From Notamacropus eugenii (lineage: Eukaryota; Chordata; Mammalia; Diprotodontia; Macropodidae), in the NCBI RefSeq assembly GCF_028372415.1, contig NC_092875.1:341241123-341305122 (forward strand): 64,000 bases of DNA. Reading direction: 5' to 3'. The notes under the pieces are model-generated. The model worked only from the letters and a program-made list of their open reading frames with translations, had not been told where the DNA came from and did no database searches. This document shows positions 34,482-45,448 of the stretch, piece by piece. Every line of letters starts with the position of its first letter. Position 1 is the first letter of the stretch. The translations under genes were made by a program, and so were the position numbers.

Positions 34482-36461
34482 GAGAGGAGACATTAAGGGG
34501 AATAGAATATACTAAATTTATACATTCCCTGCTAAGGGAACCTCTTGGTAAGGAAATTCCCTCTGCCAGTACAGACTAGCATTTGTTCTGCAACCTTGAG
34601 CATTAGAGAATTGCCTGTGATATAGAAATGACCAAGTGACTTGTTTAGGGTCATCAGACAATATGTGGTAGAGGTTGGCACTCTACTCACAAAGCCAGGC
34701 TGCCTCTCTATGCAAGATTATATCTTTAAAAAATAATATTCTGAGGGCAGAGCCAAGATGGTAGAGTAGAAGTAGGGACCTGCTTGAGGTATCCCCCCAA
34801 ACTCCTCAAAAAACCTGTAAAAAAATGACTCTAAACAAATTCTGGAGCAGCAGAAGCCACAAAATGACAGACTGAAGCAAATTTCCAGCCCAAGACAATC
34901 TGGAAGGTCAACAGGAAGGATGTATCATAGCAGGATAGGAACAGAGAACAGTTCAATGTGTGAGGCAACGGCACAGATAGAGCTGGAGCAGGCCTTAGAG
35001 GACTGAATCACTGATGGCTGTGGCAGTTTCCAGACTTCTCAACCCACAAAAGCCAAACACAGCTTTGAAGGTCAGTGGGAAGGGTCTCTCACCTGGATGA
35101 GAGGGGAACCTGGTCTGGCCCTAGCCCCAGCCCCAGCCCTCAACCTGGCCCCAGTTCCAGGGCAGTGGCAGCCACTATCGAAGCAGAGGCTGCTTCTGGA
35201 GCCCTACATTTAACAAAGAGCTCAAAAGTTAAGTAATTGGCTGGGGAAATGAGCAAATGGGGGGAAAACAGACTATAGATTCTTACTTGCTCAGTGAAAA
35301 GGCATTTTCTTATGTCACTGATGACAAGGAAGATCAAAACCTACAACCAGAAGAAGACAACAAAGTCAAAGCTTCTGCACCAAAGCCTCCAAAACAGATA
35401 TGAACTTGTCTGAGGCCAAGGAAGAGCTCAAAAAAGGATTTCAAAAATCAAGTAAGAGAAGTAGAGGAAAAATCGGGAAGAGAAATGAGAGTGATACAAG
35501 AAAAATCATGAAAAATTAGTCAACAGCTTGCTAAAGGAGACTCAAAAAAGTGCAGAATTAAAATTAGACTAACCCAAAAGGCAAAAGAGATCCAAAAAGG
35601 CAATGAAGAGAATGCCTTCAAAAGCAGAATGGGCCAAACTGAAAAAGAGGTCCAAAAATTCACTGAATAAAATACTTGCTTAAAAATGAGAATGCAGCAA
35701 ATGGAAACTAATAACTTTATGAGAAATCAAGAAATTACAAAACAAAACCAAAGGAATGAAAAAATAGAAGACTGTGAAGTATCTCACTGGAAAAATAACT
35801 GACCTGGAAAATGGATCCAGGAGAGATAGTTTAAAAATTATTGGTCTACCTAAAAACCATTATCAAAAAAAAGAGCCTAGACATCATCTTTCCAGAAATT
35901 ATCAAGGAAAACTGCCCTGATAGTCTATTACCAGAGGGTAAAATAGAAATGGAAAGAATCCACCAATCATCTCCTGAAAGAGATCCCAAAAGAAAACCTC
36001 CTTGGAATATTGTATCCAAATTCCAGCGTTTCCAGGTCAAGGAGAAAATGTTACAAGCAGGCAGAAACAAATAATTCAAGTATTGTGGAAACACAATCAG
36101 GATAACACAAGATTTAGCAGCTTCTACACTAAGAGATCAGAGGGCTTAGAATATGATATTTCAGAGGTCATAAGAGGTAGGATTAAAACCAGGAATTACT
36201 TACCCAGCAAAACTGAGTATATTACTTCAGGATAAAAAATTTCAATAAAATAGAGGACTTTCAAGCATTCTCGTTGAAAAGATCAGAACTGAATAGAAAA
36301 CTTGATTTTCAAATACAAGAATCAAGAGAAGCATGAAAAAGTAAACAGGAAAGAGAAACCATAAAGGACTTATTAAAGTTGAACTGTTTAAATTACTACA
36401 TGGAAAGATGATATTTGTAACTCATGAGACCTTTCTCAGTAATAGGATAGTTGGAGGGGAT

Positions 36462-36498
36462 ATATATGTGTATGTATGTATATGTGTATATGTGTGTG

Positions 36499-36531
<33 letters not shown>

Positions 36532-36555
36532 ATTTATGTATATGTATATATGGAA
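36462..36555 (+). repeat. (TATG/TG)n microsatellite inside HAL1 3' UTR
   Basis: Alternating tatatgtgtatg and tgtgtg units. The other HAL1 copies have a CA-type repeat at the matching place (41257-41295 and 60870-60910), so the simple repeat seems to derive from the source element. Confidence 0.8.
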
Positions 36556-37139
36556 AAAGAGACAGAGGGCACAGGGTGAGCTGAATATGAAGGGATGGTA
36601 TCTAAAAAATAAAATTAAGTGTTGAGAGGAATGTACTGGGAGAAAGAGAAAGGGAGAGGTAGAATGTAGGAAATCATCTCACATAAGAGGCAAGAGAAAG
36701 CTTTTACAATGGAGGGGGAGAAGGGATAGGCAAGAGGGAATAAGTAAGCCTTACTTTCATTGTTTTGGCTTCAGAAGGAATAGCATACACGCTATTGTGT
36801 ATGGAAGTTTATCTTACCCTACAGGAAAGTAGGGTGGAAGGGAATAAGAGGATAAGGGATAATAGAAGGGATGGCAGTTTGGGGGAAGGGGTAATCAGAA
36901 GCAAACACTTTTGTTGAGGTATAGGTCAACAGAGAGAATAGAAGAAATGGGAGGCAGGACAGGATAGAGGGAAATATAGTTAGTCTTTCACAACATGACT
37001 ATTATGGAAGTGTTCGTCATGACTACACATGTATAATCTTTATCAAATACCTTGCCATCTCAATGAGGGTGGATGGAGAGCAGGGAAGGGAGAGAATGTG
37101 GAACTCAAAGCTTTAAAAATGAATGTTAAAAATTGTTTT

Positions 37140-38128
37140 TTAAATAGTCAAAGGATATGAACAGGCAGTTTTCAGAGGAGGAAATTAAAGCTATCTATAA
37201 TCATATGAAAAAATGCTCTAAATCACTATTGATTAGAGAGATACAAATCAAAACAACTCTGAGGTACCACATCACACCTATCAGATTGGCTAACATGACA
37301 AAACAGGAAGATGATAAATGTTGGAGAAGATGTGGGAGAGTTAGAACACTAATTTATGGTGGAGCTGTGAGCTAAACCAACCATTTTGGAGAGCACTTTG
37401 GAGCTACGCCCAAAGGACAAAAATGTGCATAGCCTTTGACCCAACAATACTGCTTCTAGGACTGTACCCCAAAGAGATCACAAAAATGGGAAAAGGATCC
37501 ACATGTACAAAAATATTTATAGCAGCTCTTTCTGTGGTAGCCAAAAACTGGAAATTGAGGAAATGTCCATCAATTGGGAAATGGCTGAACAAGTTGTGTT
37601 ATATGAATGTAATGGAATACCATTGTGCTATAAGAAATGACCAACAGTTGGACTTCAGAAAAACTTGGAAAGACTTATATGAACTGATGCTGAGTGAAAT
37701 GAGCAGAACCAGGAGAGCATTGTAACATTATAACACTATAGCCACAGAGTGCAAAGACTGTTTCTGATAGACTAAGCCCTTCACAACTATGCAAGGACCT
37801 AGAACATTCCCAAAGGACTCTTGAGGCAAAATGCTATCCACATCCAGAGAAAGAACTATGGAATCAGAATGCAGAATGAAGCAGACTATTTTCTCTTGTG
37901 TTGTGTTTTGTTTTGTTTTGTTTTTTCTTATGGTTTCTCCCATTCGTTTTAATTCTTTAATGCAACATGACTAATGTGAAAATGTGTTTAATAAGAATGT
38001 ATGTGTAGAACCCATTTGAGATTGCATGCCATCTCAGGGAAGGAGGGGAGAGAGAGGGGGAGGAAATTTAAGCTTATGGAAGTGATTGTTGAAAACTGAA
38101 AACAAATAAATTAATTAAATTTTAAAAA
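37140..38128 (+). mobile_element. 5'-truncated L1 (ORF2 end and 3' UTR) nested in HAL1 copy 1
   Basis: It encodes SEEEIKAIYNHMKKC and, in another frame, KIFIAALSVVAKNWKL with MEYHCAIRNDQQLDFRKTW, the C-terminus of marsupial L1 ORF2. The 3' UTR ends with gaaaacaaataaattaatt. Short flanks aaaaattgtttt and aaaaaatttt resemble a target duplication. HAL1 sequence resumes at about 38130. Confidence 0.85.
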
Positions 38129-38594
38129 ATTTTATATGCAACTAGAAAATAAGATGTATAAGCAATGGGGTATAGAAATCTATCTTGCCTACAGGAAAAC
38201 AGAAGGGAAGGGGATGGGGGGGAAGGTGATCAAAGGGAGGGCAAATTGAAGGAAAACTTAATCAGAATACATGCTGTCCTGGGGTGAGGGAAGAGGAGAG
38301 ATGGGGAGAAAATTTGAAATTCAAAATTTTGTGAAAGTGAATGTTGAAAACTGAAAATAAATAAATTTAACTTAAAAAATAATAATATTCTATATTGAGT
38401 ATAGAGACAAGTAATTGAAATTTTATGATAATTGGTTACTCTGTTCCAAACCTGAATCTTCAAAATTGGCCAGGCTTACCGAGACAATGCTGATAACCTG
38501 GGAAGGAATTCCAACCAGCTAGTTTCTATTAAAATGCCATCCTCTTAGCTTGACTTAAAATGTTGACAAGGTAAGGGAAAGGGGGCATAGGATC

Positions 38595-38725
38595 CTTACA
38601 CATAAGGAAACTGAGTAAGGGTTAGGGAGGCTAAGGTCACACAGGGAGTGAAGATCAGAGGCAGAATTTGAACACAGATCCTTGAACTCTTAAGTCAGTT
38701 GTTTGTTCCATAGTACCATGGACAG
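38595..38725 (-). mobile_element. MIR fragment
   Basis: 'acataaggaaactgagtaag', 'ctaaggtcacacagggagtg' and 'gaatttgaacacagatcctt' are antisense MIR. Confidence 0.75.
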
Positions 38726-38780
38726 TTTGGATCTATGTGGGGATCTCTGGGCACAAATAACAGAACTTCTTTCTACTTAC

Positions 38781-38919
38781 CAGAAAACGTAGAGAGCCAA
38801 TGGAAATCTCATCCCATTTCTCTTCTTCAAAAGCTTTATTTCCACAGATAACTATGTTGGCACGGAAACGTTGAATTAGCTCTCTCATTGGCAATAATTC
38901 TTCTGTTCCATTTTCACCA
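38781..38919 (-). CDS. MOCOS: MOCOS internal coding exon (MOSC domain)
   Basis: 139 bases. The acceptor TTGACAG completes a serine codon (AG|T) with the exon at 48587-48692, and the donor is CTG|GTAAGT in phase 0. The translation has GENGTEELLPMREL, then RFRANIVICG and AFEEEKWDEISIGSLRF. The RFRANI...W.EISIG order is a hallmark of MOSC domains and matches vertebrate MOCOS nearly residue for residue. The acceptor lacks a good pyrimidine tract: the preceding 25 bases are G- and T-rich. HAL1 elements lie in both adjacent introns, one ending only 400 bases downstream and one starting 441 bases upstream. Confidence 0.96.
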
Positions 38920-39146
38920 CTGTCAATACACAGCCCCCCAAAATTGGGAGTAACGTATCAATTGTACTGTAAAAACTACTTATCTGTCTGACTAAATGAC
39001 TACTATTGTTTATTTATTGACATCTTACTTGTACTTGGGGCCTTGGTAATTAGGGGAAATTGTTTACAAAACTTGATTACCAAGATTTTGGGGAACAGAC
39101 GTTGCTCTATAAATGGAAGATGCTGGTTCACCTACAGCTTATATTT

Positions 39147-39303
39147 AGACACAGAGCACATTCCTGGAAGAAAGCAAAGAAGCTGAAATTTTGGGTAGCT
39201 CTTAAATTACCCGTTGCTAAAGACACGAAAGCCTTGGGAAACCTGGGGAAAAGATCATATACGCTTAATAAATGGTTGTTGATTAAGGTGAGCTGACTAC
39301 TGA
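39147..39303 (+). repeat. Locally duplicated segment, copy 2
   Basis: Counterpart of 34310-34481. It ends 57 bases before the HAL1 insertion point at 39360. The flanks beyond the shared block differ. Confidence 0.75.
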
Positions 39304-39343
39304 AAGAACTAATTCTCCAAAAATAAAATAGAAGAAAGCTTTT

Positions 39344-39360
39344 AGAATAATAATACTGAG
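39344..39360 (+). repeat. 5' target-site duplication of HAL1 copy 2
   Basis: agaataataatactgag occurs here and again at 42135-42151, directly after the A-tail: 17 of 17 bases match. The upstream ttttaga context suits the L1 endonuclease preference. Confidence 0.9.
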
Positions 39361-40035
39361 GCGGAGCCAAGATGGCGGAGTAGAAAGACGCACATACATA
39401 TAGCTCCGAACCCACAACCCATAGAACGGCTACAGGGAAGTAACTCATGGCGAATTCTGCACCCAGAGACCACGGAACATTGGAGCGAGGGAGATTTCTG
39501 TTCCGGAGAGACCTGCAAACCTCTCGCGGGGGTCCTTCGCGCTGCGGACTGGGCGCAGGGACTGGGAGCTGAGTGCAGCCCTGCCGTGATCGCGGCACCG
39601 AGAGGAAAAGATCCGAGCGGGCTTCAGGGATGGGATCTCCAGCGGTCGCACAAGTCCCTCCACCCACAGGTGGGGGTCAGTGAGAGAGTCTCTTTGGTGG
39701 GTCGAGAGGGGAGTGGGGTGCCCCCATAACTCAGGCCCCCCCGGGAGGTAGAAGCTGAGAGGCGGCTGCAGACCGGGGCTCCCCAAGGGGGCAGGAGCCT
39801 GGATCCATTGTGGAAGGTCTGTGCATAAACCCCCTGAGGGAACTGAGCCTGAGAGGTGGCCCTGCCCCGACCTGACCACCTGAACATAATCTCATACTGA
39901 ATAGCAGCCCTGCCCCCGCCAAAAGCCCTGAGGCTGGAAGCAGCATTTGAATCTCAGACCCCAAGCACTGGCTGGGAGGATCAGGAGGCGAGGTGGGTGT
40001 GAGAATATTCAGAGGTCAAGTCACCGGCTGGGAAA
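39361..40035 (+). promoter_or_regulatory. HAL1 5' UTR, likely internal promoter with YY1-like site
   Basis: ccaagatggcgg at 39367-39378 matches the YY1 core that positions transcription start in L1 5' UTRs. The first 350 bases hold many CpG pairs (for example around 39518-39560 and 39585-39640), unusual for this AT-rich window and unusual for an old repeat, so few CpGs have decayed. Promoter activity is an inference. Confidence 0.65.
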
Positions 40036-41124
40036 ATGCCCAGAAAAGGGAAAAGAAATAAGACTATAGAAGGTTACTTTCTTGGTGAACAGGCATTTCC
40101 TCCCTTCCTTTCTGATGAGGAAGAACAATGCTTACCATCAGGCAAAGACACAGAAATCAAGGCTTCTGTGTCCCAGCCCACCCAATGGGCTCAGGCCATG
40201 GAAGAGCTCAAAAAGAATTCTGAAAATCAAGTTAGAGAGGTAGAGGAAAAGCTGGGAAGAGAAATGAGAGACATGAAGTCAAAGTATGAACAGCAGATCA
40301 GCTCCCTGCTAAAGGAGACCCAAAAAAATGTTGAAGAAAATAACACCTTGAAAACTAGCCTAACTCAATTGGCAAAAGAGGTTCAAAAAGCCAATGAGGA
40401 GAAGAATGCTTTCAAAAGCAGAATTAGCCAAATGGAAAAGGAGATTCAAAAGCTCACTGAAGAAAATAGTTCTTTCAAAATTGGAATGGCACAGATGGAG
40501 GCTAAGGACTTTATGAGAAAGCAAGAAATCATAGAACAAAGCGAGAAGAATGGAAAAATGGAAGATAATGTGAAATATCTCATTGGAAAAACAACTGACC
40601 TGGAAAATAGATCCAGGAGAGACAATTTAAAAATTATGGGACTACCTGAAAGCCATGATCAAAAGAAGAGCCTAGACATCATCTTTCATGAAATTATCAA
40701 GGAAAACTGCCCTGAGATTCTAGAACCAGAGGGCAAAATAAATATTCAAGGAATCCACAGAACACTGCATGAAAGAGATCCAAAAAGAGAAACTCCTAGG
40801 AACATTGTGACCAAATTCCAGAGTTCCCTAGTCAAGGAGAAAATATTGCAAGCAGCTAGAAAGAAACAATTCAAGTATTGTGGAAATACAATCAGGATAA
40901 CACAAGATCTAGCAGCCTCTACATTAAGGGATCGAAGGGCATGGAATAGGATATTCCAGAAGTCAAAGGAACTAGGACTAAAACCAAGAATCACCTACCC
41001 AGCAAAACTGAGTATAATACTTCAGGGGAAAAATTGGTCTTTCAATGAAATAGAGGATTTTCAAGCATTCTTGATGAAAAGACCAGAGCTGAAAAGAAAA
41101 TTTGACTTTCAAACACAAGAATGA
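40036..41124 (+). CDS. HAL1/L1 ORF1 protein (RNA-binding chaperone), intact
   Basis: 362 codons from ATG to TGA with no break. The N-terminus is basic (MPRKGKRNKTIEGYF). Roughly residues 60-190 form a coiled coil with heptads such as EELKKNSENQVREVEEKL and LLKETQKNVEENNTLKTSL. The RRM starts near residue 194 with LENRSRRDNLKIMGLPE, equal in place to the RNP motif of L1 ORF1p. The C-terminal domain has RAWNRIFQKSKELGLKPR and YPAKLSIILQG (YPAKLS at 321-326), residues needed for nucleic-acid binding in known ORF1 proteins. ORF1p trimers coat the element RNA in the cytoplasm. Length is close to that of other L1 ORF1 proteins. The start is chosen because it follows the 5' UTR directly and fits the two related copies. 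Confidence 0.95.
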   Translation: MPRKGKRNKTIEGYFLGEQAFPPFLSDEEEQCLPSGKDTEIKASVSQPTQWAQAMEELKKNSENQVREVEEKLGREMRDMKSKYEQQISSLLKETQKNVEENNTLKTSLTQLAKEVQKANEEKNAFKSRISQMEKEIQKLTEENSSFKIGMAQMEAKDFMRKQEIIEQSEKNGKMEDNVKYLIGKTTDLENRSRRDNLKIMGLPESHDQKKSLDIIFHEIIKENCPEILEPEGKINIQGIHRTLHERDPKRETPRNIVTKFQSSLVKEKILQAARKKQFKYCGNTIRITQDLAASTLRDRRAWNRIFQKSKELGLKPRITYPAKLSIILQGKNWSFNEIEDFQAFLMKRPELKRKFDFQTQE

Positions 41125-42134
41125 AGAGAACCATGAAAAGGTGAACAGCAAAGAGAAGTCATAAGGGACTTACTAAAGTTGAACTGTTTACATTCCTACA
41201 TGGAAAGACAATATTTGTAACTCTTGAAACATTTCAGTATCTGGGTATTGGGTGGGATTACACACATACACATGCACACACGCACACATACATAGAGACA
41301 GAGTGCACAGAGTGAATTGAAGAGGATGGGATCATATCTTAAAAAAAAAAAATGAAATCAAGCAGTGAGAGAGAAATATATTGGGAGGAGAAAGGGAGAA
41401 ATTGAATGCGGCAAATTCTCTCTCATGAAAGAGGCAAGCAAAAGACTCATTAGTGGAGGGATAAAGAGGGGAGGTGAGAGAAAAACATGAAGTCTACTCT
41501 CACCACATTCCACTAAAGGAAGGAATAAAATGCACACTCATTTTGGTATGAAAACCTATCTCACAATACAGGAAAGTGGGGGATAAGGGGACAAGCAGGG
41601 TGGGGGGGATGATAGAAGGGAGGGCATGGGGAGGAGAGTGCAATTCGAGGTCGACACTCATGGGGAGGGATAGGATCAAAAGAGAATAGAAGTAATGGGG
41701 GACAGGATAGGATGGAGGGAAATATAGTCAGTCCTATACAACACAACTATTATGGAAGTCATCTGCAAAACTACACAGATTTGGCCTATATTGAATTGCT
41801 TACCTTCCAAAGGGAAGGGGTGGAGAGGGAGGGAGGTAAAGAAGTTGGAACTCAAAGTGTTAGGATCAACTGTCGAGTAATGTTCTTGCCACTAGGAAAT
41901 AAGAAATACAGGTAAAGGGGTATAGAAAGCTATCTGGCCCTACAGGACAAAAGAGAAGACGGAGACAAGGGCAGGGAGGGATGATAGAAGAGAGAGCAGA
42001 TTGGTCATAGGGGCAATTAGAATGCTTGGTGTTTGCGGGGGGAGGGGAGAAAAGGGGAGAAAAATTTGTAACCCAAAATTTTGTGAAAATGAATGTTAAA
42101 AGTTAAATAAATAAATTTAATTTAAAAAAAAAAA

Positions 42135-42151
42135 AGAATAATAATACTGAG
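42135..42151 (+). repeat. 3' target-site duplication of HAL1 copy 2
   Basis: Perfect partner of 39344-39360, immediately after the A-run. Confidence 0.9.
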
Positions 42152-42744
42152 CCTTAGCTGTCCAAGTGCATCCACATCACCTAAAACCATTTACCTTTAA
42201 GCCAAAAAAAAATATCACCAGGAGTTACAAACTAGATCTCAGTGACTTGTCCTATTACCCTGAAGAAAACCATCAAAAATCACCAGTGTGACAAAAATCT
42301 TGGTAGGGTGTAGAATGAAGTTGGAGTGAACAACTGTGAATCATGAAGACAGGATGAATTTTCAGCAGTGTACACTGAAAAAATCAGTGAACTGAGTGTC
42401 AGGAGGTCTGGGTCCTGCCTGCCTCTGACCCCCAGAAGTTGAGTGGGTAGCAGTGTTGCTTCTTTATTTCTAGAGAAATTTAATTCCTCTCTCCAGAAGC
42501 AAGAGTGCTATCTTTCCTCACTAGAGGGTCCTATAGCATGGGAAAATATTACCATCTAGTGGTATATTAGGATACTGCTACCAAAGATTTCTAAAGTCAG
42601 AGGTTAGAAGGTCAATTTCTCAAAGCAGAATCCCTTATAAGTTTCATAAGGTGATGGCTTCATTTATTCCTACAGGTGTGAAAATGTGACACATCTTTAA
42701 AAGTACTTAGTGGAAAGTCCTGAAAGGCTCCAATACCAAAGAGA
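42152..42744. other. Intron sequence, nothing recognised
   Basis: Resumes the pre-insertion intron sequence. 'tattaccatctagtggtat' near 42548 hints at an old repeat, not assigned. Confidence 0.45.
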
Positions 42745-43834
42745 GTCAGTCATAGAATGTCAGAGGGACCTAAGCTGCCTTTCACCAACCTAAAGAAGTA
42801 TCAACAGGGAAAGAAGGGAGGAGGTAAACCCAATCCAGTGCCAGCCCAGAACCCTCTGCAACATCCCTTGGAGGTTGTGAGCTTCACTATTCCTGTTTCA
42901 CTGACTCCTGTTCCTGTAACTAACAATCTCCCATCTCCTGGGTCTCTCTCTATACCTGTATTAATCAATGGAGCAACTCTTATCTTCCACTGACTCAGTC
43001 CTATCCTACTCAACCCACCTCTACTCATATCCTACTCCATTGCCTCCTACCCTTTCCTCTGTGCCCTATGAAATTCCCTTAATTCTGGTTCTTTTTCTCT
43101 CATACATCCTTCTACCGACTAGTCCTCACTGAACCTTGTGTCTCCTATGACGCTCCACCCTTGGCCTCCTCACTAACACTCCTCTCTAGCAGCTTCTCTC
43201 CCACCCTGCCTCTCCCTCACATATACACTGATCCTAGAAGAAGAGTCAGACTATTCTCTGTTTCCCAGTGAAGCTTCCACCCTCTCCCTCTGACTCCATT
43301 AGTAAGCAACCTCTCCTATTTTGAAGTTCAATCACAATTTTCTTCCCAACTGAAGTCATGATGGCAATTGAATGCAGTCCCCAGGTTGTTCTCCCTTCTT
43401 TGTTAAGGTGTTCAGCCTCGTGTACACTTCTGCTTCTCTTTCCCAAATCCTTCTCTTACACTAGGGGACTTCAATATTCACACTGTGATATTCACACTGA
43501 TGATCCCATCTCCTCTACCTAATCCCCCAATCCTTTAGCCTCCTTGAATCCCATGACCTACGATTCCTTCAGTTGACTTTAGACATACATAAGGAAAGTC
43601 ACACACCAGATCTCTACATTGTTCACAAGTTCACAAGTGTTCTGCTTTTCTAATTAAGAAATGTGATATTCCTCTATCTAGCCACAAAGTCCTCTCATTG
43701 CATCTCTCCCTATCCCCCCTCATCGTGGTCCTCACTAAGACTTTCAAGCCCCCCTCAGGTCTTTTTCAAGACCTTATCCCTATTCTTAATTCAATTTCTT
43801 CCCTTCCCACTTTATAGTTAGCCATTTCAACTCA

Positions 43835-44054
43835 GCTAGGTGGCTCAGTGGATAGAGTTCTGGACCTGGAGTCAGGAAAACTTCAGTTCAAATCCAGCCT
43901 CAGAGACTTACTAGCTGTGCAACCCTGGACAAGTCACTTAACCTCTGTTTGCCTTAATCCACTGGCAAAGGAAATGGTAAACCTCTCCTTTGCCAAGAAA
44001 ACCCCACTGACATTATGGTCCATGGGGTCACAAAGGTTGGGAAACAAGTGAACA
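43835..44054 (+). mobile_element. Marsupial tRNA-type SINE with 11-base target duplications
   Basis: atttcaactca at 43824-43834 recurs at 44055-44065. The SINE reads 'gctaggtggctcagtggata', 'cttcagttcaaatccagcct' (B box), 'ggacaagtcacttaacctct' and 'ggggtcacaaaggttgg'. Confidence 0.9.
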
Positions 44055-44261
44055 ATTTCAACTCAACAATATCCTCTCAAATTCCTCCCTCCTTTATCTT
44101 TCTTCTGTTCATCTCTTGCCAAACCTCAGCCCTAGATGATTCCCACCATCCACCTTGTCTATTTCTGGTCACATGGGCATTAGAGATGAAAGGAGTTCAC
44201 AACTATGCTGAGTTGGTACATTAAAATTTCATATTATTCAACTTTAATTGGACTCTCATTC

Positions 44262-44512
44262 CAGTGGACAGAGAGCCAGCACGGAGTCAGGAAGATCCGA
44301 GTTCAAACTCTGCCCCAGACACCTATATAATAGGTGTGACACTGGGCAAGTCACTTAACATCTGTTTGTCTCAGGTTTCTCATCTGTAAAATGGAGATAT
44401 TAATAGCACCTATCACCCAGGTTTGTAACAAAGATGAAACAAGATATTTGTAAAATCCTTAGGACAGTGCATGGTACATAGCAAGTGCTATATAAATGTT
44501 ATCTGTTGTTAC
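44262..44512 (+). mobile_element. MIR-type SINE
   Basis: 'gatccgagttcaaactctgc', 'gacactgggcaagtcactta', 'caggtttctcatctgtaaaa' and the tail 'gtacatagcaagtgctatat'. Confidence 0.85.
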
Positions 44513-44924
44513 AGTTTTTATTCCTCACTAAATGATTCTCTGTCTCACTCCTTACAGAACTTATTTCAAACCTTTCGGAGTCTGCTATAAATTCCTCCTC
44601 TCTCTCTCACTCAGTTGAAGACCTTGTCTCTTACTTTAATGAGATAAATGAGATTATTCCTTGTGAACTCTCCCATCTCCCATTCTCTTCATCTGACAAC
44701 TGCCTGACACCATCTCTTGTCCCGTAGACACTGATAATGAACTAGCTCTTTTCCTTCCCAAGGCTAGCCTCTCTACATGTGCACTTGATATCATCTCCTC
44801 TCATCTTCTTCAAAACTCCCCATCCTTAAAAAAAATTCCTGTGTCCTACCATCCCCATGAAGCTCTCATTTTTTATCTCCCTTCCCTTTCTCAATCAAAA
44901 TTCTTTAAAAAAATTTGCCTTTCC

Positions 44925-45448
44925 AGGGCATGAGGAGGAGAGTGCAATTCGAGGTCGACACTCATGGGGAGGGATAGGATCAAAAGAGAATAGAAGTAAT
45001 GGGGGACAGGATAGGATGGAGGGAAATATAGTTAGTCCTATACAACACAACTATTATGGAAGTCATTTGCAAAACTACACAGATATGGCCTATATTGAAT
45101 TGCTTGCCTTCCAAAGGGAAGGGGTGGGGAGGGAGGGAGGAAGAGAAGTTGGAACTCAAAGTGTTAGGATCAACTGTCGAGTAATGTGCTTGCCACTAGG
45201 AAATAAGAAAAACAGGTAAAGGGGTATAGAAAGCTATCTGCCCCTACAGGACAAAAGAGAAGATGGAGACAAGGGCAGAGAGAGATGATAGAAGAGAGAG
45301 CAGATTGGTCATAGGGGCAATTAGAATGCTTGGTGTTTGGGGGGGGAGGGGATAAAAGGGGAGAAAATTTGTAACCCAAAATTTTGTGAAAATGAATGTT
45401 AAAAGTTAAATAAATAAATTTAATAATAAAAAAAAAAAAAAAAAGAAA
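44925..45448 (+). mobile_element. 5'-truncated HAL1 3' UTR with 18-base target duplications
   Basis: Nearly the same as 41625-42134: I count about 17 differences in about 500 bases. aaaaaaatttgcctttcc at 44907-44924 recurs at 45449-45466. It inserted into the old L2 described above. It has no coding part; open frames in it are chance. Confidence 0.92.

Larger units (their letters stand above)
34743..38380 (+). mobile_element. HAL1 (half-L1) element, copy 1, old, with nested L1
   Basis: It begins gggcagagccaagatggtag, like an L1 5' end. A decayed 5' UTR is followed by ORF1 remnants (about 35400-36340; for example 35841-36074) and an ORF1-type 3' UTR, with no ORF2 of its own. Direct repeats aataatattct at 34732-34742 and 38381-38391 are its target-site duplications. 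ORF1 is broken in several places. A separate L1 3' end is inserted at about 37140-38128. It lies antisense to MOCOS. Confidence 0.85.
39361..42134 (+). mobile_element. HAL1 (half-L1) element, copy 2, full length with intact ORF1
   Basis: 5' end gcggagccaagatggcggag, CpG-rich 5' UTR of about 675 bases, ORF1 at 40036-41124, about 1 kb of purine-rich 3' UTR and a poly-A tail after aaataaatttaattt. No reverse transcriptase or endonuclease coding sequence follows ORF1. Exact 17-base target duplications flank it. Mobility would need ORF2 protein from another L1. It is antisense to MOCOS in a 9.7-kb intron. HAL1 elements are a known ORF1-only L1 derivative in mammals, including marsupials; the assignment here rests on the layout I see. 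Confidence 0.92.

Noticed and set aside
42757-42993. 78-codon plus-strand proline-rich frame
   Set aside because: At the edge of a composite L2-type LINE with no homology I recognise. Kept only as repeat context.
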